A stretch of 64,000 bases of DNA from Myotis daubentonii (lineage: Eukaryota; Chordata; Mammalia; Chiroptera; Vespertilionidae): the NCBI RefSeq assembly GCF_963259705.1, contig NC_081844.1, positions 35,281,341 to 35,345,340 on the forward strand. The letters run 5' to 3'. Below are positions 1 through 11,504 of the stretch, piece after piece; the stretch's first letter is position 1, and the number at the start of each line of letters is the position of its first letter. The position numbers and the translations under genes are program-made. The notes under the pieces were generated by a model that was given only the letters and a program-made list of their open reading frames with translations, searched no databases and was not told the origin of the DNA.

Positions 1-199
1 GTGTTTGTGAAGCAGATGCCAGTTGACAGGGTAGTGGGAGAAAGGTTGGTGAGGTAATGGGTATAAACATTGAGAAATTTGGGGGTGTAAGGAAGGAAAG
101 AAAAACAGGTTGAGAGAGCCATGTGAGGTTTTCTTCCTTCTAGAACACTGTCACTGAGTTGAGGGGAAAAGGTACAGATGAAAGGTTAGCTGTAGAAAG

Positions 200-1230
200 A
201 ACTTTGTGATTGATTGGTAAATTAGTAAAAAAAGATTTCAGGAGTTTATTAATCAGCGTTGATCACTGACCTAGGGTGGTGAAGGCAGGCTTGAGGGAGC
301 AGGTTTGTGTTGATTTGGACCTTAAAGGCTACTTGAGTTCGATTTGTGTAGACGTGATTGGGGGCTGTGCCAGGAGAGGGAAGTAAAGGGGAACTAGGGA
401 GACATACATGGTCAGCATCTTAGAGTCAACCAAGAAGGATGCCAGGCTAAGGAGGGTGGGGTCTTTCTGTGAGGTAATAGAGGTCTGTTGAGTCTTTTTG
501 AGCACAGGGAAGACTGATGGGAGTCAGGCTTGAGAAGATTAACCTAAATAGAATGCATTCTTGTAGGGGAAGACCAGCCAGGAGCACTGGCTGGACTGCG
601 GCAGGAATGGAGAGCTGTGCTAGAGAGGAACCTGTGGAGACGAAAAGTCTCTTAAAAATTAGGGAAGCTTTCTGAAGAAAAGGACATCTAAGCTGATATC
701 TTACTTAAAGGAAGAGTATGACTTAGATGTGGAAGAGAAAAATTATTTCAGGCAGAAAGAAAAATATGAGCAAACTGCTGAGGATGGGAGCACAGGACAC
801 ATTTAGGGAATTCAGAGTGGTTTCGTTTGGTTAGAGGTGTAGAGTGTGAGGTAGGAAAGCAGTAAGAGGTGAGACTGAAAAGGTAGCCAGAGGGGCCAAA
901 TTCTGAGAGGCCTTTGAAGTTTGGGCTGTAACCCAAGGACAGGTTGTAAGGTAAGTTGTGATACCAGCATCTCTGCATTTTAGAAATATTACTTTATGGG
1001 GAGCACAGTATGGGGTTGGATTAAGAGGAAGCTAGAAGGAAGACCAGTTAACAGGCTGTTGCAATAATTTAAGCAAGAAATGATGCCCTGAAAAGTGAAT
1101 GACAGTGTTTGGTGACTGAGTGGAAATGAGGGTAAGAGAGACTGGGGAGAAGAGGAGGTTTGGAGGAAAGATGAGTTACATATACTGAGTTTTAGATATT
1201 TGTGGAACATCCAGTTGAAGCTTGTTTTAG
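200..1230. repeat. Ancient interspersed repeat of unnamed family (probable)
   Basis: The text describes no coding sequence but has the wording of a long, old mammalian repeat. Similar wording recurs at about 10220-10520 and 53060-53230 in this window, for example 'aaatgggagagtagcatagtctgatc'-like phrases in the last. The family name and exact ends are not determined here. Confidence 0.35.
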
Positions 1231-1235
1231 AGCAA

Positions 1236-1420
1236 GATTGTCCAACAGAACTTTCTGCAGTGATTGAAATGTGATTTACCAGCCCTCTCCAATATGATAG
1301 TGCAACTGTAGAACGGAATTTTTCATTTTAATTAATTTAAGTATAGACTTGAATAAACCACATGTCCCTAATGAACTGCAGTGTTGCACAGTGCAGCTTT
1401 ATAGAGTATTGGCTATCCTG
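1236..1420. mobile_element. Old hAT-Charlie-type non-autonomous element (decayed)
   Basis: Begins 'attgtccaacagaactttctgc', includes a 'ttttaattaatttaa' core, and is related to the copy at about 24945-25160. Both are degraded, so the ends are approximate. Confidence 0.4.
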
Positions 1421-1995
1421 GTGTGGTATCAGGAGAGAGGTCCAGCCTAATCACATAAATTGGGAGGTTATTAGCAAAAAGAGGTGAGAAGTGGAAGCCG
1501 TGGAAATGACGGAACCCCTGGTCTCCAGGATTGCTTGGTGGTGAATGGGAACGTTTTGGTGGTGAAAGGATTGGCACAGGCTTCAGTCTTTGGTAGCTCC
1601 AAACTCTTAATAGAGCTTGCTTCCTACTTGCCTAGGGCACTAGAATGATAAGATGACTGATCCATCTGGCCCAAGTGATTCTGCCTCGTCACTAAATTAT
1701 TATGTCTTCTCACTTTTTAAAGGACCCTCCAACCCAGCAGAGTGAAATATGTTTTGTATATAGGTATGTGTGTGTCTCCTCTCCTCCTCTCTCTCATTTC
1801 AAAAGATTTCAAAAGGAAAAGAAATAGTAGGAAGCTGCTTCTGCATGGTTTTGAGCTCATTAATCTGGTTTCTAAGTTAGATATTTATATTGGTAAGCTT
1901 ATTTTGCCTTTGTTGCTAAACCAAATAATTTTAGTGTCAGAACCTTTATTGGGTGCATAGGGAATTTCTGAGAAATATCCCAAAAGTAAAAATGA

Positions 1996-2172
1996 GGCCC
2001 TGGCCTCATTTCAATTGATTGGAGTGTTGTCCCACCATGCCAAGGTTGTGGGTTCCATCCCCAATCAGGGCACATAAAAGCACCAACCAGTGAATGCATA
2101 AATAAGTGGAACAACAAATCAATGTTTCTCCCCCCCCCCCCACACACACACACACACACACACTCCCCCAAC
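1996..2172 (+). mobile_element. Ves SINE (older subtype) with C/CA-rich tail
   Basis: tRNA-derived head 'ggccctggcc...', a B-box-like 'ggttgtgggttccatcc', then 'aatcagggcacat'. The usual pyrimidine-rich body is replaced by a run of C (2130-2141) and (CA)n to about 2162. Just upstream of an ELP3 exon; the tail ends about 100 bp before the acceptor. Confidence 0.8.
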
Positions 2173-2274
2173 TATATTATTCTTCATTACATGCCTCGGA
2201 GATTGTTTTTCCTCTGCTCCTTGTGTTAACCTTATTGCCCATTTATTTGTGTAACGTGGATTTTCTCTCCTCAG

Positions 2275-2401
2275 GGGCCACACCGTGAAGGCGGTATGTG
2301 AGTCATTCCACCTGGCCAAAGATTCAGGTTTCAAAGTCGTGGCTCATATGATGCCTGATCTGCCAAACGTGGGACTGGAGAGAGACATCGAACAGTTTAT
2401 A
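2275..2401 (+). CDS. ELP3: ELP3 exon: end of radical-SAM barrel (about residues 261-302)
   Basis: Elongator subunit 3 uses a radical-SAM domain and a C-terminal acetyltransferase domain to build cm5U-type modifications at wobble uridine 34 of tRNAs in the cytoplasm. This 127-base exon has one base completing an upstream codon plus 42 codons. It reads [19 protein letters not shown], then contains [18 protein letters not shown], a stretch nearly invariant in animal ELP3. The acceptor is CAG at 2272-2274 and the donor is GTAAGT at 2402. The last codon is ATA (Ile, 2399-2401), where I recall Thr in human; that comparison is from memory. The reading joins in phase with the exon at 10614. The N-terminal part, with the CxxxCxxC cluster that binds 4Fe-4S, lies outside the window. 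Confidence 0.97.
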
Positions 2402-2936
2402 GTAAGTGTCACCTTACGCCCGGCCAGTTTAGAAGGCCTCCGCACGATGCTCTATCCTCTCTGCTCTTTTTTATTATTGATTGTTGATTATTTTTCCCAT
2501 TAAAAGACAGTGCATTCCCATTATAGAGTAGTGGGAACACAGTAGAAAAAGAAGGGTCACTCACAGCCCAACACCAAGTAAAGCCCTGACATTTTCATTT
2601 ACTCCCTTTTAGGATTTTGTTAGACTTCAGGTTTTTGGGGGGATGATATGGTTTATACATGTATACACACAGGCACAGTTATATATATGATAAATAATTC
2701 TTTTAATAGCTTTTCCACTTGACACTATAACAGGCATTTATCCTGTTATAGCTTGGTCTCTGTTAAAATGCTTATACTGAAATATCTGCTTAATTTCCAG
2801 TGAATAAATATGCCATACTTTGCTTAATCACTTCCAAATTTTTAAAAATTGAATACCATTTTTTGATAGTGTAAATAATACTTCAGGTAAACAGTTTTAT
2901 GCCTATAACTTTGTGTAATATTTAGGAGTATTTCTT

Positions 2937-3180
2937 TTTTAGAAAAAGTACGTTTCTGTTGATTTTGAGAGAGAGAGGGAGTGAGGAAGGGGAGTGGGAG
3001 AAGGAAGAGAGAGATAGAAGCATCAATGTGAGATGAGAGCAGAACATCCATCGGCTGCCTCCTACTCACCCCCTCTTGGGGACGAAGCCTGCAACCTCAG
3101 CGTGCACCCTTACCAGGAATCAAACTAGTGACCTCTTGGTTCATGGGTCGACACTCAGTCACTGAGCCACACGGCTGGGC
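2937..3180 (-). mobile_element. Ves SINE
   Basis: Reverse-strand copy: purine-rich (GAGA) block, 'catccatcggctgcctcct', 'ggaatcaaactagtgacct', then the tRNA-like head ending 'gagccacacggctgggc'. The flanks 'gtatttcttt' and 'attatttcttt' look like a decayed target-site duplication. Confidence 0.85.
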
Positions 3181-3436
3181 AGGATTATTTCTTTAGGATA
3201 AATTTCCTGGGGTAGAATTATTAGGTGAAAGTATTAATACTTTAAAAATATCATCATATTTTTTATTTGCTTTTCAGAGGGTTGTAACAATTTACACTCA
3301 TTTCAGCTGGGTTATCTTTTCCCCCAAACGGTTGTCTCCTGTTTATGTATTTTCTGTATGTATATGTACATATAATATTTTTCTATTTGCTAACCTGATG
3401 GATAAAAGTGCTATTTCAACTTGCATTTTATAATAA

Positions 3437-4484
3437 TCCTATCTAATAAAAGAGAAAAATGGTAATTGGCGTACGACGATACCCTTTTCATTGGCTAATC
3501 AGGGCTATATGCAAATTAACTGCCAACTAAGATTGGCAGTTAACTGCCAACAAGAAGGCGGTTAATTTGCATATGTAGGCACAATTCAGGGAGGCGAAAG
3601 GGAAAGCAGGAAGAAGCCCCCTGCCACTGACAGTGATCGGAAACCCAGGGGGGAGCTAAGAGGTGGGGGGCAGGGCAAAGGCGGCCCTGGGGCCGCCTTT
3701 GCCCTGCCACCCAGCCATGATCGGAGAATCAGGTGCCTTTGCCGCCCTGGCCAGTGATAGCAGGAAGTAGGGGTGGAGCAGGCGATGGGAGCTGGGCACG
3801 GTCGAAGCTGGCAGTCCCAGGAGCTAGGGGTCCCTTGCCTGGGCCTAAAGCGAAGCCCACGATCGCAGGGCCGCTGCAGCTGCGGGTCCCTGCTGCCCGG
3901 GCCGGACGCCTAGGCCAGAGGTGTTAGGCCTGGGCAGGGGTGGAGCCTGCAACCACGGGGAGCTGGGGGTCCCCTGCCCAGGCCTGACACCTCTGCCAGA
4001 GGCCTCGGGCCTGGTCAAGGGGCCGATCTGGTGATTGGTGATCAGAGGGTGATGAGGGTCAACTCCTCTGGCCGAGGCATCAGGCCTGGGTGGGGGGCGG
4101 AGCCGGGGATTGGGGGGATATGATGGTCCCCTTGCCCAGGCCTGAAGCCTGGGTCAGAGGCGTCAGGCTTGGGCAGGGGGTGGAGCAAGTGATCAGAGGG
4201 AGATGGGAGTCCCCTGCCCAGACATGATTCCTGGGCCAGAGGCCTCAGGCCTGGGCGGGGGCCAGAGCCAGTGATCAGGGGGAGATGGGGGTCCCCTGTC
4301 CAAGCCTGACACCTCTGGCGGAGGCATCAGGCCTGGGCAAGGGGCCGATCAGGCGATCGGAGGGTGATGGGGGTCAACGCCTGAGGACTCCCAGTATGTG
4401 AGAGGGGGCAGGCTGGGCTGAGGGACACTCCCCCCCCCCCCCCAAACACACCCAGTGCACGAATTTCGTGCACCGGGCCCCTAG
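3437..4484 (+). mobile_element. HeliBat-type non-autonomous Helitron (1048 bp)
   Basis: Starts TCCTATCTAATAAAAGAG right after an A and ends with a hairpin ('gtgcacgaatttcgtgcac') followed by 'cgggcccCTAG' and a T. These are the Helitron rules: 5'-TC, a 3' hairpin about 10 bases from CTRR, and insertion between A and T with no target duplication. No Rep/helicase is encoded. The interior is GC-rich with roughly 85-bp imperfect repeats carrying small palindromes, and a perfect 18-bp-arm hairpin at 3669-3708. It is closely related to the copy at 49733-50914. Confidence 0.95.
3669..3708. repeat. Perfect 18-bp-arm hairpin inside Helitron
   Basis: Arms 3669-3686 and 3691-3708 are exact reverse complements (core 'gcaaaggcggcc' / 'ggccgcctttgc') with a 4-base loop. 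The sister Helitron at 49733-50914 has lost most of the right arm. Confidence 0.9.
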
Positions 4485-4645
4485 TAGTAATATATTTTTC
4501 AAATTTATATCTAATAATTATACTTCTTTCATCTTTTTGGAATTGGTATGTTTTTGTCCTCTGACTCTATTGGATATGAGTATTTTTAATATTAATTTAG
4601 ATGAACACCCAGGTAAGGACATTATGGACTTACTGTTTTTTATAT

Positions 4646-4868
4646 ATATATTTTTAAATATAGTTTATTGATTTTTTACAGAGAGGAAGGGAGAGAGATA
4701 GAGAGTTAGAAACATCGATGAGAGAGAAACATCGATCAGCTGCCTCCTGCACATCCCCCACTGGGGATATGCCCGCAACCCAGGTACATGCCCTTGACCG
4801 GAATCGAACCCGGGACCCTTCAGTCCGCAGGCCGACGCTCTATCCACTGAGCCAAACCGGTTTCGGCA
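4646..4868 (-). mobile_element. Ves SINE (young subtype)
   Basis: Full reverse-strand copy. The A-rich tail reads 'attgattttttacagagag', the body carries paired 'aaacatcgat' motifs, and the head ends 'tatccactgagccaaaccgg'. The 12-bp direct repeat 'tgttttttatat' at 4634-4645 and 4869-4880 is the target-site duplication. Confidence 0.93.
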
Positions 4869-5830
4869 TGTTTTTTATATTTTTTACAAATATTTCCCCC
4901 ACCCTATCTTTGGCCTTTCACTTTTGCTCCTGTTTTCAGATCTTTCTCTTGCTTGCTTGATGATTCCTTTAGACACTTCTAAGGTTAGAACTGCCATTCT
5001 CTTTTAGAATTTCATTAATCAGTGAAAGAAAATACTGTTTTCTTATACTTTTCTGTTATTTGAATTTTAATACCTAGTTCTGGGATTTGGTTGTGTGTGT
5101 TTTTTGTGTGTTTTTTTTTTCCTTTTTACTCTATCGTATGTTAACTTAACCCATGTTAGTTTTGTTTTGGGAAACGAGATTGGTCAAAACTTTTCTTCAG
5201 ATCCATAGACAGAGAATGTCTTAGGGATAGCCTTTTAGAGAAGATGATGAAAATATTTATCAAGTTATTTCATCCGCAAAAATACTTTTATTTTGCTCTG
5301 TTTATAAAAGATAGAATTTACCATGCCTTATTTGTGAAATTAATAATTCCTTCCTTTTAAAAAGTTTATTATTTTTAAGCCAGTGAATTACAGCTGAAAG
5401 CCTATTTATAAGACAGCATTAATTCACAGATGTCACTGTTATTGATTCCCCCTTATTGGCTGTGTAATAGATTTTGAAGCTGATACCTGCTCAGTAGTTA
5501 ATAGCTAGGAACTCAGACTCCAAACCTAAAAGGCACCTGAAACACACTTTTCTTTAACACAGTTCCTAGGTGGGCAAATGGGATAGCCTGCATTCATAAC
5601 TTTAAGGGCCTTTGGAAAAAATGTGTCATGTTTCAAATAATAGCGAATATCTGAGTCTCGGTGTCCATTTCCTTAGTGTCTTCAAAATATAGTAGTTCCC
5701 CCTTAGCCATGGGGGATACCTTCCAAGACCACAGATAGTCCTAGACCCTATATATGCTGTGGTTTTTCCTTCACATACGTACCTGTGATAAAGTTTAATT
5801 TATTCATTAGGCACAGTAAGAGATTAACAA

Positions 5831-6074
5831 TCCTCCTATATAATAAAAGTCTGATATGCAAATCGACGGAACAGCAGAACAACCGGTCACTATGATGTGC
5901 ACTGACCACCAGGGGGCAGACGCTCATCACAGGAGCTGCCCCCAGCATGCAGGCCTCAGGCCAGCCAAGGCAGGTGCCAGTGGGAGTCCCCCGGTCGCCC
6001 CACAGATCAGCCCTGATTGCTGGCCAGGCCCAGAGACCCTGCTCATACACAAATTTCGTGCACCGGGCCTCTAG
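5831..6074 (+). mobile_element. Short HeliBat-type Helitron (244 bp)
   Basis: Begins TCCTCCTATATAATAAAAGT after an A and ends 'cgtgcaccgggcctCTAG' before a T. The interior contains 'tgaccaccagggggcaga', shared with the reverse copy at 16326-16675. Inserted into a Tigger relic, so it is younger than that element. Confidence 0.93.
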
Positions 6075-6150
6075 TAACTAATAATACAATAGAACAACTA
6101 TAGCAATATGCTGTAATAAAAGTCATGTGAATGTAGTTACTCATTTTTTA

Positions 6151-6336
6151 ATACTCACCTGAGGATATGTTTTTCATTGATTCTAGAAAGAGGAAGGGAG
6201 AAGGGGAGAAACATCAATGTGAAAGGAAACATTGATTGGCTGCCTCACATATGCGCCCTGATAGGGGATCAAACCAAAGACCCTTTGGTGCATGGGACAA
6301 TGCCATAACCAACCGAGCCACACCGTGGCTGTAGGC
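6151..6336 (-). mobile_element. Ves SINE (older, decayed)
   Basis: Reverse-strand copy with 'attgattctagaaagagg', 'aacattgattggctgcctc' and the head 'accgagccacaccgtggct'. The flanks 'actcatttttta' (6139) and 'cactcatttta' (6337) look like a decayed target duplication. Confidence 0.8.
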
Positions 6337-7194
6337 ACTCATTTTAAGGGATCCCTTGCTGGAGTCTTTGTGTAGCCCCAATGCTTTCTTGCACTGCACA
6401 TTGCTATCATTCTGTTTATATCTCCTACCCTCAAATTTCTCTGTACGAAGCACTTATGCAACGTGGACCTAACTTTTGCAGTATGAGGTGCAACAACAAA
6501 ACCAGCATAAATTTTTTTTTCCTTTTTCACAATTTCACAGATAGGTCTCAGCAACCTCAGAATATGATTATTTTTCTTTATTAAGTAGAGAACTTTTATC
6601 TTTTCATATAAAAGAAGCACTTTCCGGCTTCTTGGCACATCCTAATTGCCAGCATCACTACTCTTGCACTTTGGGTCCATTATTAAGTAAAATAAGGGTT
6701 ACTTGAATACAAGCACTGCAATACCTGGCAGTTGACCTGATAACTGCAATAGCCAATAAGTGACAAATGGGAATGCATTGTATACGGTGGACATTCTGGA
6801 CAAGGGATGAGTCATGTCTTGGCGAGAGATGGCATCACACTACTCAGAACAGCAAGCAGTTTAAAACTTATGAATTGTTTATTGAATTGTTTTGTGGAAT
6901 TTTCCATTTAATATTTTCAGACCATTAAAATTTCAGACCGTGGGCAAGTGAAAGGGAAGCCACAGATAAGGGAGGCAGCTACTGTAAAGAATAGTTTAAT
7001 AATAACATTGCAAAGACAGTCCTTCATGTAAATAGATTTATCTGCTTGTTTGTAATCTTGAGAGAAACCTACAGGGAATATGAGCAGAACATATACCTTT
7101 TCTACCTGCATCCTAGCAAATGAGTGACAAAAGAGCTAAAATGAGAAATCTGATTCCTCCCTAAAGAAAAATTCTCTGCAAAATTAATTGATAA

Positions 7195-7330
7195 ATTGCC
7201 TTAAAAGAAATAATTTCTACAAATCAATTAGAAAAAACAAATAGCCCAGTAGGAGAATGGGCAGAAAAACTTGAACAGATACTTCACAGATAGGAAATTC
7301 AAATAACCAACAAATTTATGTTTATTAAAA
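7195..7330 (+). mobile_element. Old LINE fragment (HAL1/L1-like)
   Basis: The text 'aaacaaatagcccagtagg' followed by 'agatacttcacagataggaaa' resembles the forward strand of an old LINE ORF2-type region. A short, decayed fragment. Confidence 0.45.
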
Positions 7331-7536
7331 ACCACAATATTATTCTTAATCTTATATTCCTTATTCCTGAATCCTATAATGTATGTAATTTGTTTTTTTT
7401 CCATACAGATATTTTAGGAAATTCTCTTTATCCCATATGTAGTGCAATTTCATAGAGGTATATTTTGGCAAGAGTTTTAAAATTAATTGTGTTCGATATT
7501 AAAGGACCCTGTCATTGGGAAATTTCTTTGTGCTAT

Positions 7537-7902
7537 AGTGGTCCCTTGGTATTCTTGGGGATTGGTTCAGGGAACCCCTCTAGATAATGAAATCTGCAGG
7601 TTCTCAAGTTCCTTATGTAAATTGTGTGGTATTTGTATATAACATGCACATATCCTCTCATATACTTTAAATCATCTCTAGATTACTCATAATACCTAAC
7701 AATGTAAATGCTATGAAAATAGTTGTTATATTTGTATTGTTTAGGGAATAATGACAAGAAAAAAGGCTGTACGTGTTCAATGCAGATGCAACCATTGTAG
7801 GCCTAACAATACAGTACCTGTCAGTAACAACATAACATTTTTTTCTGAATATTTTAAATCTGTAAATGCAGAATCCTCGGATACAAGAGCCGACTATACA
7901 GG
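7537..7902. mobile_element. MER2/Tigger-like DNA transposon relic
   Basis: Left end 'tagtggtcccttggtattc' then 'ggggattggttcaggg', and right end 'gaatcctcggatacaagag' then 'ccgactata', are inverted relatives. No coding capacity. Confidence 0.6.
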
Positions 7903-8991
7903 ATAATGTTCTCCCTTTCATTTTTTTATGTTCTTTTTCTAAAACCTACTAAGAAATGTTGGATTTCCCAGACTGATCATATAAAATTCTTTTCTAGTTT
8001 TATCTGCCTTTTTTTTTCTGCTTTCTTATTTTCTCACCTTTATCTTTCAGCCTTTCTATTAAATGATTTTTGTTAAATAGTTTTCATTTCTAAGGGTTCT
8101 TTCTTTTATGCTGACTGTTTGATTTCTCTAGTATCTTGTCCTTGTTTTACAGATTAATAAGTCTTTTCTTATCTCTCTGATGGAATTATTATAGTTGTTT
8201 TCTTTATGTTTTATTTTCCTTTTTGCCTTGCTTTCCCCCCAATTCCTTTTTCTCTCTTTGTTTTGGTCTGCTTTTTATGTTCTAGGCTTCTAGTTTCTAA
8301 TGATCCTTAGCCAAATGGTCATACTTTGAAAGTGAGGGGCTTAAAAACCAGCTTGCAAGCTCTATGTAGCTAGCTGCCAGTATGCCTCACTGAAGGATGT
8401 TCATGTAATGTGCTCTCCTTTCTGTAGGGAATTTCCAAATGTCAGTATATGGAGCTCTTATTTGGAGCCATTTAATTGATCCAGAGATAACTCTCCAGCT
8501 TCCTCCTTGGGAGTGGGTGTTGTGCGCACATCACAGAAAATTGCAACAGGAAGTCCACCAGTCAGTGTGCTGGCCTTCACTTAATCTCCCTGTTTTCACT
8601 CTGGGTCCTCACTCAGGCCTTCCTTTGTACCTGGAATCTCAGAGTCCAGAGGCTTTCCAGTATCTCCAGCAAAAATCAGGCAACTGCCTGTAGGAAGGTG
8701 ATAAGGGATAAGGAAAGGGATAAATCCCTTCATGTACAGATTTTGATCAAGTGTTCTCTCCCACCTGCCCAGTTCCTGGTACTTGTGATCCATGAACCTT
8801 TCTGGGACGCGGGTGTGACTGAGCTGGCCTTTCATTAGTATCTGTCCCACTTTACAGATACTTTATTTGCAGTTCATGTCACTGGCAAAGTCATTTACCA
8901 ATCTTCCATCACCTGTTCCCCTCCTGTCTCTTTTGATTTATACTTTAAAAAATTGTATTATTTCCTGTTATTTTAGCATGGTTTTGGAAGG

Positions 8992-9232
8992 CCTTGGCTG
9001 GTCTTCCAGACCTTGGTTGGTTGTAGCATCATCCTGCACACCAAAAAGTGGCGGGTTTGATTCCCAGTTAGGACACATACCCAGGATACAGGTTCCATCC
9101 CGGTTGGGGCGTGTGTGGAGGCAACCGATAGATGTCTCTCTCTCTCTCTCGCTCCCCTCCCCCCCCTTCTCTCCCCCCTCTCCCCTTCCTCTCTCTAAAA
9201 TCAATTTTAAAAATTTAAAATTAAAACAAAAA
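8992..9232 (+). mobile_element. Ves SINE with intact 20-bp target duplication
   Basis: tRNA-like head 'ccttggctggtcttccag', B-box-like 'gcgggtttgattcccag', and a long CT/C-rich body. Bases 8972-8991 and 9233-9252 are the same 20-mer 'tttagcatggttttggaagg', an exact target-site duplication from L1-driven retroposition. Confidence 0.95.
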
Positions 9233-10613
9233 TTTAGCATGGTTTTGGAAGGAAAGAAACACATATTTAAATTCTTAGTGTTTAACCAGAAATCTAGGAC
9301 CAGTTTTACCTATTATTCTTTTTACAGGAGTATGTCAGCCCATATATCTCCTAAATTTATTATACAAGTTTCAGAAGTACTTTTCTGAAACCCCATGTTT
9401 CAATACGGAATCAGACTAGGAAGAGAATGACTTGCATGCATGCTCTTTGTGGATGGCTATAGAATATTTATTGAAGACCTGATGAATCTTTACTATATAA
9501 ATATTACAGGGAAATATCTTTAAGACCAAAGTGTGCACAAAGAATATAGCATTTTAAGAATATGACAAATCAGTGAGAGAGATCAAATACCCTGCAGTTA
9601 CATTTCTTTGTAAAGCAAGTTAAATAATGGATAGCTCTGCAGGAATAACAGAGCACAAGATAAAAAGCACTTTATAGTTCAGAAGATATGGTACTGCTGG
9701 CTGAATAGATGCTAAAGCTAGGGTGGGGGTGAAGGGAACTGTATGAGTCCACCTTCATTCCTCCACCATATATCCTGCAAAATCAAGATAAGAACAAATT
9801 AGGAGTGCAGAGTCATGGAAGGGAGACTGCCTTATGTTTTCCTGCTACATCCCAAATAAAGAAATAAGGCAGCCAGCTGGGATGATATAGTACAGGAAAT
9901 GGCTATGTCACAGTAGATGAATAAAATGTATCGCTCAATGTCCAGATAACAAATGGAGAGTGTATGTCCCAGGTTAGGAATGGTGCCAGTTGGTCTGAGG
10001 ACAAAATAGTCCTATCCAGGGATCGGTACACTTTCTGCATAGGGCCATATAGTAAACATTTTAGGTTTGCAGGCCAGATGGTGATCTCTGGCACAATATG
10101 TTTCATTATTAAAAGATTATACAGTCTAGCGGTGAAGGTAGGCACTGGATAAATTGTCAGTATGATAATGTTAAGAAAGTGGTAATATAGAACTCGATAG
10201 GATTTTTTAAGTCAGGCAGTTTATATTTGAAGGTCAGGAAGGCCTCTCTGAAGAACTGACATTTAAGCTGAGGCCTGAAGATTAGCTAGATGAAGAAAAA
10301 TTGAGGGACTTTCCAGGCAGAGAAAATTGCCTTTGTAGGGGCGAAAAGGCAAGGTGGTGAGAGTGGCGTGCGGTGACATTGCAGCAATGGACAGGGCTGT
10401 GATGAGGGCCTTGGGTCCAGCAAACATGCTTTGCCCTAGTGAGGCCGTAAAAACAATGGATTCCTGTTCTGTCTGCATCCCCTCCTTGGGTGGAAAGGAA
10501 AGGCATTCTAAGGACCAGGCAGGTATGTGAGAGACGCCGGCCCAGGTTTGAAACTTGCATGCGTAATCTCTACATAACTAATGAAGAAGTAATCTTCTGT
10601 TCTCTATTCACAG

Positions 10614-10807
10614 GAGTTTTTTGAGAACCCTGCTTTTCGTCCCGATGGTTTAAAACTTTACCCAACCTTGGTGATTCGTGGAACTGGGCTTTATGAGCTG
10701 TGGAAATCAGGACGCTATAAGAGTTATTCGCCTAGTGACCTGATTGAATTGGTGGCTCGGATCCTTGCCCTTGTGCCTCCATGGACTCGAGTGTACCGCG
10801 TGCAGAG
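10614..10807 (+). CDS. ELP3: ELP3 exon: end of radical-SAM domain (about residues 303-366)
   Basis: 194 bases: 64 codons plus AG, the first two bases of the Arg codon completed in the next exon. It translates from [18 protein letters not shown] through [19 protein letters not shown] to [15 protein letters not shown]. This is the highly conserved end of the ELP3 radical-SAM barrel, adjoining the tRNA-binding face and the linker to the KAT domain in published Elp3 structures (family knowledge). The acceptor is a CT-rich tract then CAG at 10611-10613, and the donor is GTAGTG at 10808, weaker than consensus at +4. The frame is uninterrupted. Confidence 0.97.
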
Positions 10808-11504
10808 GTAGTGTGTTACCTTTTATGCCAGAAGTAATCAGTGACTACTCTGTTCACAGTTTCTAATGAGAATAGTCTGCTTTCATATGGAGGGGTTTGA
10901 ATTCTTTTAAATTAAAAAAGGAACACCTAGAATGCTATCTATAAACAGAGAGGGATAGAAATGAAAGGAAACCAGGTCCAAGCCACTTTGCCAGTGTCAT
11001 ATTTATTCAAGTATGCCCCTTTCCCTTCATGAGCCAGGACGTGGAGTCATGAGGTGATAAATAGGTATGGTGCCTGGTTCCTGGAGCGGATGATCTAGAT
11101 CAGGGTTTCCTTCTCCTGGTGAACTTTGGTCAGGTACAGAAGTTGGTGTGGGAGCTGGAGGTGCGGCCACGTGTCTGTTATCCCTGTCCTAGAGCCTCTG
11201 AAAGTAAAACGAAGAGTAGCAACAATCATTGTTGGCAGATAATGTAAATATGGAGAAAGAGTGACATATTCCTGATGGCATGAAGGAAATCAACTGTTTT
11301 TTTCATCGGAGAAATTATGATCTCATTTGTAGTTATGGGCCTTTTAAGAATTTTTTTTTTTACTGGAAATATAACATTGAAAAAATTCTAGAAGCCATAC
11401 AGTTACCTATTTATCTACAATCCTAACAAAACTGTTCCTGTATTTGTTGGTCATTGGGCACATTTCCACCACCCTGTCAAAAGCTGCCTGGATTCCTGTA
11501 TTAT

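Larger units (their letters stand above)
1..2274 (+). other. ELP3: ELP3 intron, 3' part (upstream of first visible exon)
   Basis: Intronic DNA ending in a good acceptor (pyrimidine tract then CAG at 2272-2274). Bases 200-1230 are purine-rich and read like an old mammal-wide interspersed repeat (phrases such as 'gaccagttaacaggctgttg' recur in that family), but I cannot name it. About 1236-1420 resembles a decayed hAT-Charlie-type element ('tccaacagaactttctgc'). A Ves SINE lies at 1996-2172. No gene is seen on either strand. Confidence 0.75.
2480..5000 (-). mobile_element. Old LINE (HAL1/L1-like), interrupted
   Basis: Segments about 2480-2936, 3184-3436, 4485-4645 and 4869-5000 read like the reverse strand of an old LINE: 'ggttgtaacaatttacactca' and 'aacctgatggataaaagtg' are typical. 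It is split by a Ves SINE, a Helitron and another Ves SINE, which are therefore younger. Its outer ends are not sharp. Confidence 0.45.
5691..6983. mobile_element. Tigger/pogo-type DNA transposon relic, non-coding
   Basis: Left end 'tagtagttcccccttagcc' and right end 'gataagggaggcagctactgta' are inverted relatives, and flanking TA fits the pogo/mariner superfamily. Internal text ('aagtttaatttat', 'ttccatttaatattttc') is shared with the copy at 11505-12027. It is interrupted by a small Helitron (5831-6074) and a Ves SINE (6151-6336). No transposase frame remains. Confidence 0.7.
2402..10613 (+). other. ELP3: ELP3 intron
   Basis: 8.2 kb intron. It holds old LINE fragments (about 2480-5000 and 7195-7330), a Helitron (3437-4484), Ves SINEs (2937-3180, 4646-4868, 6151-6336, 8992-9232), a Tigger-type element (5691-6983) interrupted by a small Helitron, and a second Tigger/MER2-like element (7537-7902). 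I recognise nothing certain in 7910-8990 and 9260-10200; 10220-10520 may be an old repeat. No exon candidate is seen. Confidence 0.8.

Noticed and set aside
2402..2503. Read-through of the ELP3 frame past the exon at 2401 (open to 2503)
   Set aside because: A strong GTAAGT donor at 2402 and exact phase with the exon at 10614 make this intron; the extension is not conserved ELP3 sequence.
8867..9388. 173-codon plus-strand frame
   Set aside because: It runs through a Ves SINE and its CT-rich tail (poly-Ser/Leu/Pro). No conserved protein.
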